Assembly (NCBI GenBank): GCA_018650745.1
Contig: JABIFK010000207.1
Span: 1 to 9,151, forward strand
Length of the DNA: 9,151 bases
Reading direction: 5' to 3'
From: Candidatus Latescibacterota bacterium
Lineage (GTDB): Bacteria; Latescibacterota; UBA2968
Shown: piece after piece, positions 5,768 through 9,151 of the stretch
Layout: every line of letters begins with the position of its first letter
Numbering within the stretch: the first letter of the stretch is position 1
Notes under the pieces: generated by a model
Told to the model about the DNA's origin: nothing
The model's database searches: none
The model's input: only the letters and a program-made list of their open reading frames with translations
Program-made: the position numbers and the translations under genes

Positions 5768-7034
5768 AATGGTGAATACGCTTCAATTTCAAACTCCACA
5801 TGGCCCCAACGGCAACAAAACCACCAGAGACCACAAAAACACCCTCAAAACTGACCAGATCGGCCATCACCCCACCCAAAGCGGGGAACAAAGCAGCAAA
5901 CCCCATCACCGTGTTGGTAATGCCAATATAGGTTGGGCGTCGATCTTCTGGTGCAATATCTAAGATATAACTCTTAAACCCAATAAATGTACCCGCAGAA
6001 GTGGCACCAATTAGAAAAAAGATGGGATAAAAAAGCCAAGTCATATCATAGCTTTCGAACGTCACAAACGCGAGCACCAAAGCCAAGGTGGGGATCAGTA
6101 ACAAACAGACAGCCGTGCCCGTAATGACCTGCCGATTTCCGTACCGAGTAGAAATACGCCCCCAAGCAACATTTGAAAGACCAAAACCGATGGTTTGCGT
6201 CACGAGAAACAATCCAGCCATACTCTCGGGCACTAAGAAATATTCCCGTGCAAAAACCACATAAAAAGGCAACGAAAATCCAATACCCGATGCCAAAACC
6301 TGCACAATTAGAAGCGTTTGAAAATTGGCATCTGCACGCAACAAAATGGGTATTTCTCTGAAGAATTGGCCAACTGAACGTTTGGTTTCGCTGACCTTGC
6401 CTTCTGGCTCGCGCATAAAGCTGGTCGCAAAAATACCCAAGCACATAAAACCAGCAGCCAGCGAAAACAAAAGCACATAATTTTGCGGAAAGACAAATGG
6501 AGAATCGATACGCAGGACATATTCAACGATCACACCTGCCAAAATGCTCAAAATGCCTGCACCAAAAAAGAACCGAATGGCGTAGAAAATGCCCGTGTGC
6601 GAGCGCGGGATAACCTTGCCAACAATGTCGGTAAAAGGCAAACCCGCAATACCCCCAAAAATGGAAGCCACCCCCAAAAAGGCCAAGTAACCAAAAATGA
6701 CCCACCCCGGATAAGTGGTACCATACAATGCCAGCAGCAAAATGAAACACCAAATCAAAATCATTCTGATCATATTGGCGCGCAAATACACGCCCAACTT
6801 CAACGGTTTGCGCTCTAAGTAACTTGCAACGAACAGTTGGGGCAAGTGCCATCCTGCACGATGCAAAGCACTGGCCAATCCCACAATCGTATCAGACGTT
6901 GTATATCGTTTAATGAAAACTGGCAAAACGGTGGTGGCGTCCATAAAGGCCATGCCAAACGTAAAAATGACCCCATTCAACAGCCCCACAATAAAATTAA
7001 AACGTGCATCTTTGCCTTCTGGCAACAATCCCAT
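5766..7034 (-). CDS. MFS transporter, 12 predicted membrane segments
   Basis: The product is 422 residues with about twelve hydrophobic segments, roughly at 12-40, 48-70, 83-105, 108-130, 147-170, 185-205, 236-260, 268-290, 300-325, 330-352, 366-390 and 392-415. A charged loop of about 30 residues (EPEGKVSETKR region) divides the two six-helix halves. RYGNRQ near 300 and EDRRPTYIG near 360-370 look like the conserved cytoplasmic loops of the superfamily. It sits in the inner membrane and probably imports a small solute. As first gene of the operon, coupled to a sulfatase without a signal peptide, it most likely brings in the intact sulfated substrate, though export cannot be excluded. The start at 7034 is preceded by GGGAGGGGTT. 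The promoter TTGCTT/TATAAT lies just upstream. Confidence 0.88.
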   Translation of the reverse strand: MGLLPEGKDARFNFIVGLLNGVIFTFGMAFMDATTVLPVFIKRYTTSDTIVGLASALHRAGWHLPQLFVASYLERKPLKLGVYLRANMIRMILIWCFILLLALYGTTYPGWVIFGYLAFLGVASIFGGIAGLPFTDIVGKVIPRSHTGIFYAIRFFFGAGILSILAGVIVEYVLRIDSPFVFPQNYVLLFSLAAGFMCLGIFATSFMREPEGKVSETKRSVGQFFREIPILLRADANFQTLLIVQVLASGIGFSLPFYVVFAREYFLVPESMAGLFLVTQTIGFGLSNVAWGRISTRYGNRQVITGTAVCLLLIPTLALVLAFVTFESYDMTWLFYPIFFLIGATSAGTFIGFKSYILDIAPEDRRPTYIGITNTVMGFAALFPALGGVMADLVSFEGVFVVSGGFVAVGAMWSLKLKRIHH

Positions 7035-7058
7035 AACCCCTCCCTTAATGAGCGCATC

Positions 7059-7087
7059 ATTATATCTCAGTCTATGCCATAAAGCAA
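7059..7087 (-). promoter_or_regulatory. Promoter of the transporter-sulfatase-epimerase-oxidoreductase operon
   Basis: Read on the minus strand, -35 TTGCTT (7087-7082), a 17-nt spacer and a perfect -10 TATAAT (7064-7059) predict a start near 7052 and a leader of about 18 nt before the ATG at 7034. It is the only good promoter found for the four minus-strand genes. The weak -35 (3 of 6) leaves room for control, but no clear operator dyad is visible here. Confidence 0.65.
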
Positions 7088-7249
7088 GGTAGAAAAATAG
7101 GATCTATCATTCTGCCCAACGCAAAACGGGTCATCCTTTACAGAATGACCCGTCGCAAGATAGCTTTATCAATGGATTTTATGTGTCCGCAAACTTATAG
7201 CCCTCTGCACCAATTTGTTGCGCCTTTGCTGTGCCTGAAAAGGACAGAG
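7088..7249. other. Intergenic stretch with overlapping inverted repeats, no gene seen
   Basis: This lies between the two divergent promoters. ACGGGTCAT (7126-7134) pairs with ATGACCCGT (7145-7153). TCATTCTG (7107-7114) pairs with CAGAATGA (7141-7148), which overlaps the other right arm, so the two hairpins exclude each other. On the minus strand the first hairpin is followed by TTTTG, a weak terminator-like end, but no minus-strand gene lies immediately upstream for it to terminate. From 7154 to 7249 no structure or reading frame of note was seen. Confidence 0.45.
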
Positions 7250-7278
7250 TTGACACAAACAAAATCTGATACTATATC
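7250..7278 (+). promoter_or_regulatory. Sigma70-type promoter of the deoxyribosyltransferase-like gene
   Basis: A perfect -35 TTGACA (7250-7255), a 17-nt spacer and -10 TATATC (7273-7278) predict a start near 7285. GAAAGG (7297-7302) then lies 8 nt before the ATG at 7311. The first 11 bases, TTGACACAAAC, are identical to those of the promoter at 513. Confidence 0.6.
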
Positions 7279-7310
7279 TGAAACGAAACCACACACGAAA
7301 GGCATACAGC

Positions 7311-7778
7311 ATGAAAAAAACAATTTACCTCGCAAATCCCTACGGGTTTTCTATACAGCAGAAGCGACACTTACTTCCGGAGTTCGTCAGCATTCTCAAA
7401 TCCCTCGGTACCGAAGTTTGGGAACCTTTTTCAAGAAATAATCAGATTGATTTATCGAAGGAAGGTTGGGCTTACAAAGTAGGCCAAGCCGACCTACGTG
7501 ATGTTGTCGAATCAGATGCTACATTTGCGATCGTCAATGGCACCCCACCCGATGAAGGTGTCATGATTGAACTGGGTGCAGCCATTGCTTTGGGCAAAAA
7601 AACATTTCTCTTTCGCGACGATTTTCGTCACTGCACAGATTCAGAACATTATCCACTCAATCTCATGGTATTTACAGGTTTGCCCGAAGAGGGCTGGCAA
7701 GACTACTATTACACGTCGGTCGATGAAATTGCAAATCCTAGAAAAGCACTCGTAAGATGGCTTGCCAACGATTTGTAA
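7311..7778 (+). CDS. Nucleoside 2-deoxyribosyltransferase-like protein
   Basis: The product is 155 residues, the usual length of the family. The N-terminal strand KKTIYLANPYGFS (2-14) matches the (I/V)YLAGP opening. W53 and the helix with D61 and D64 follow, then VESDATFAIVNGTPPDEGVMIELGAA split over 66-91, where D69 and D81 match the usual acidic positions and E87 the glutamate nucleophile. GKKTFLF (95-101) is the following strand. Family members swap bases between deoxyribonucleosides or hydrolyse deoxynucleoside monophosphates to base and sugar phosphate. Which applies here is not decided. It is a soluble cytoplasmic protein with its own promoter, apparently unrelated to the sulfatase operon, and has no strong terminator before the Uma2 gene. 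Roles in nucleotide salvage, modified-nucleotide clean-up or phage defence are all possible. Confidence 0.85.
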   Translation: MKKTIYLANPYGFSIQQKRHLLPEFVSILKSLGTEVWEPFSRNNQIDLSKEGWAYKVGQADLRDVVESDATFAIVNGTPPDEGVMIELGAAIALGKKTFLFRDDFRHCTDSEHYPLNLMVFTGLPEEGWQDYYYTSVDEIANPRKALVRWLANDL

Positions 7779-7787
7779 TTCCCCCAT

Positions 7788-7816
7788 TTGACAGACCACC
7801 AAATCGTGAGTATAAT
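7788..7816 (+). promoter_or_regulatory. Full-consensus sigma70 promoter of the Uma2 gene
   Basis: TTGACA (7788-7793), exactly 17 nt, then TATAAT (7811-7816): all twelve consensus bases are matched with the best spacing. The predicted start is near 7823. It begins only 9 nt after the preceding gene's stop codon, so Uma2 is expressed independently. Confidence 0.8.
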
Positions 7817-7858
7817 TTCAGCATACCCTCTCTCACTCATCTTTATTGAGGTATTCAA

Positions 7859-8410
7859 ATGGCTATTGCCACCACCATTATGACGGCCGACGAATTGCTC
7901 CGGATGCCACATTCGGGGCAAAGGTATGAACTTGTGAGAGGAGAACTGATTTCGATGTCATCTGCAAGTCGCAAACACGGAAGGATTGCCGCCCATATTG
8001 TTGCAAAACTGCACAATTTTGTAGAAAACCATGATTTGGGAGAGGTTCACTCTTCGGAAACGGGTTTCACTATCGACACCAATCCAGATACAGTCCGTGC
8101 TCCAGATGCAAGCTTTGTAACAAAAGCCCGCATTGATGCCCTTGGCGAGACCGAAGGATTCTTTCCTGGTGCACCAGATTTAGCAGTTGAAGTCATATCG
8201 CCCAACGATCTATATTCTCAGGTCGCCGACAAAGCCCTAGCTTGGCTTCGTGCTGGTACAAAAATGGTGATCGTTATTGACCCGAATAAAAAGACAGCGA
8301 CCATCTACCGAGACCTGGATGACATCGTAATGCTCACAGACAACCAAACCATCGAAGGCAACAGTCTTCTACCAGGCTGGTCACTCTCGCTCAATGACTT
8401 GTTTAAATGA
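7859..8410 (+). CDS. Uma2-family (DUF820) PD-(D/E)xK nuclease-like protein
   Basis: The product is 183 residues, close to the family norm of about 190. MTADELLRMP (8-17) and RYELVRGELISM (22-33, E24) are the standard opening. VRAPDASFV (79-87) holds the catalytic-type D83. PDLAVEVISPND (106-117) holds E111, followed by ADKALAWLRAG (123-133) and VIVIDP (137-142). The C-terminus GNSLLPGWSLSLNDLF is also typical. The fold is restriction-endonuclease-like, but the biological role of this abundant family is still unclear. Such genes are often present in many scattered copies in cyanobacteria and environmental bacteria. The start at 7859 has GAGG 7 nt upstream. It has a full-consensus promoter and a strong terminator, so it forms a self-contained single-gene unit. 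No toxin or antitoxin partner is adjacent. Confidence 0.9.
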   Translation: MAIATTIMTADELLRMPHSGQRYELVRGELISMSSASRKHGRIAAHIVAKLHNFVENHDLGEVHSSETGFTIDTNPDTVRAPDASFVTKARIDALGETEGFFPGAPDLAVEVISPNDLYSQVADKALAWLRAGTKMVIVIDPNKKTATIYRDLDDIVMLTDNQTIEGNSLLPGWSLSLNDLFK

Positions 8411-8411
8411 G

Positions 8412-8448
8412 AAAACGGGACAATCTATTCGATTGTCCCGTTTTTTTT
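8412..8448 (+). terminator. Strong intrinsic terminator after the Uma2 gene
   Basis: AAAACGGGACAATC (8412-8425) and GATTGTCCCGTTTT (8431-8444) form a perfect 14-bp stem with a 5-nt loop TATTC, followed by a T-run through 8448. It begins 1 nt after the Uma2 stop. On the minus strand the stem ends in TTTTCTC, so it may also stop transcripts from the aminomutase gene. Confidence 0.92.
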
Positions 8449-8466
8449 ATTTTTTTAAGCGCCACC

Positions 8467-8490
8467 GAATCAGCACGAACGTGCTGATTC
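8467..8490. repeat. Perfect 11-bp inverted repeat over the aminomutase stop codon
   Basis: GAATCAGCACG (8467-8477) and CGTGCTGATTC (8480-8490) are exact reverse complements separated by 2 nt. On the minus strand the hairpin spans the last codons (E-S-A-R-S-C) and the TGA stop at 8472-8470. It lacks a U-tract directly after it. It may protect the mRNA 3' end or act with the nearby terminator. Confidence 0.8.
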
Positions 8491-9151
8491 TAACGCTTCC
8501 TGTTTCATTTTCTCCCGTTCCACACCATCCTGCCACCGTACTTGCATACCATCGCTTAAAGAATCTATCGGGTCAAAGTAAAATAAATGCGCCCCGGGTC
8601 GAACAACGGGGCTCGTATAAACAGCCACACCCGTTTCAGGGTTGTAGTGTTCATAGGAGTGTGCATCGCGCTTACCCCCACCACCCAAAGTGTCGACAAT
8701 GAACGTGGGCGTATTGTATCCCGCCGTCACTCCCCGAACTTGTTTTTCAATATCCAACCCAGCAGCCAACGTGGTTCTTAAATCTTCGACCCCACTGACC
8801 AAATCATGGAAGAACACATAATAAGGTTGCACATTCAAATAGCTCAACCGTTTGATCAACATCTGCATCGTGTCCACATCATCATTCACACCGCGCTGCA
8901 AAACCGATTGGTTGCGCACGATAATACCGCGCTGTTTTAAACCTTGAATGCCATCCTCCGTAATGCCTGTCAATTCATTTGGATGGTTGAAGTGGGTATG
9001 CAAAACAACTTCTTTATTCAATTTCCGACCACGGTCCACAACCCGCGTCAACGCATCTACCCACGCATGGTCCGTCACCAATTTTTGAGGCAATACGGCT
9101 GGCCCTTTGGTTGCAAAACGGAACCGACGGATATGATCAATATCCAAAATC
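8470..9151 (-). CDS. kamA: Lysine 2,3-aminomutase-like KamA-family protein, C-terminal part only
   Basis: The frame is open from the right edge to TGA at 8472-8470; the start and the radical SAM CxxxCxxC cluster lie outside. Counting from the codon at 9147, the motifs are RFRFATKGPAVLPQKL (8-23), LHTHFNHPNE (49-58), RNQSVLQRGVNDD (78-90), HDL with D115, and FIVDTLGGGGK with D152 and K159. The spacings D115-D152 (37) and D152-K159 (7) equal those of Asp293, Asp330 and the PLP-binding Lys337 in clostridial lysine 2,3-aminomutase. The two aspartates bind the substrate side-chain amino group, so lysine is favoured over glutamate. The enzyme converts L-lysine to L-beta-lysine using PLP, a 4Fe-4S cluster and S-adenosylmethionine. 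Beta-lysine serves lysine fermentation or an acetylated osmolyte. The fragment has only one Cys, its last residue, so the zinc site of the clostridial enzyme seems absent. The short YjeK/EpmB type is less likely because of the GGGGK region and C-terminal tail. Confidence 0.88.
   Translation of the reverse strand, partial: ILDIDHIRRFRFATKGPAVLPQKLVTDHAWVDALTRVVDRGRKLNKEVVLHTHFNHPNELTGITEDGIQGLKQRGIIVRNQSVLQRGVNDDVDTMQMLIKRLSYLNVQPYYVFFHDLVSGVEDLRTTLAAGLDIEKQVRGVTAGYNTPTFIVDTLGGGGKRDAHSYEHYNPETGVAVYTSPVVRPGAHLFYFDPIDSLSDGMQVRWQDGVEREKMKQEALESARSC

Noticed and set aside
6046..6852. Other-frame open stretches on the minus strand within the transporter gene (132 and 109 codons)
   Set aside because: They overlap the clear 12-helix transporter and show no independent start signal. 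I looked for a frameshift but the transporter frame is intact.
7145..7441. Plus-strand open frame of 98 codons before the deoxyribosyltransferase-like gene
   Set aside because: It starts inside an inverted repeat, runs through the promoter and overlaps the real gene in another frame, with no recognisable protein features.
7311..8410. Toxin-antitoxin pair made of the two small plus-strand genes
   Set aside because: They have separate promoters and are not overlapping or coupled. Neither family is a known toxin or antitoxin, so a pair claim is not supported.

Overview
The window is bacterial DNA of medium GC content with short intergenic gaps, Shine-Dalgarno-led genes and sigma70-type promoters. 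The gene set is a cytoplasmic formylglycine sulfatase, a Gfo/Idh/MocA oxidoreductase, two xylose-isomerase-like TIM barrels, a regulator-type beta-propeller, Uma2 and KamA. This mix recalls environmental or marine heterotrophs such as Poribacteria, Latescibacterota or the Planctomycetes group. That assignment is inference from gene content only and is weak.

Layout. (1) 1-307, minus: the start of an exported beta-propeller protein of the two-component-regulator propeller type, cut by the left edge. (2) 308-568: a divergent control region with a striking double-dyad operator (463-501) upstream of a TTGACA/17-nt/CATATT promoter. (3) 569-2158, plus: a fusion of a calcineurin-like metallophosphoesterase and a xylose-isomerase-like TIM barrel, closed by a hairpin that probably terminates transcription from both sides. 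(4) 7087 down to 2274, minus: a probable four-gene operon transcribed in the order MFS transporter, sulfatase, sugar epimerase/isomerase, NAD(P)-dependent oxidoreductase, led by a TATAAT promoter at 7059-7087. (5) 7250-8448, plus: two small independent genes, a nucleoside 2-deoxyribosyltransferase-like protein and a Uma2-family nuclease. Each has its own TTGACA promoter, and a strong terminator follows the second. (6) 8470-9151, minus: the C-terminal part of a lysine 2,3-aminomutase-like protein, cut by the right edge.

How the genes may work together (inference). The operon reads as import of a small sulfated compound by the MFS protein, desulfation inside the cell (the sulfatase has no visible signal peptide), then epimerisation or isomerisation and oxidation of the released polyol or sugar. 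The convergent fusion gene adds a predicted phosphoesterase and a second sugar-isomerase-like barrel in one polypeptide. It may serve a related substrate under a separate regulator. No regulator gene, sulfatase-maturing enzyme or glycoside hydrolase is present in the window.

The best candidates for something undescribed are the phosphoesterase-TIM fusion, which keeps its metal ligands but lacks the usual catalytic His of the GNH motif, and the 39-bp double operator that seems to control it. No CRISPR array, tRNA, rRNA, insertion sequence or integrase was seen.
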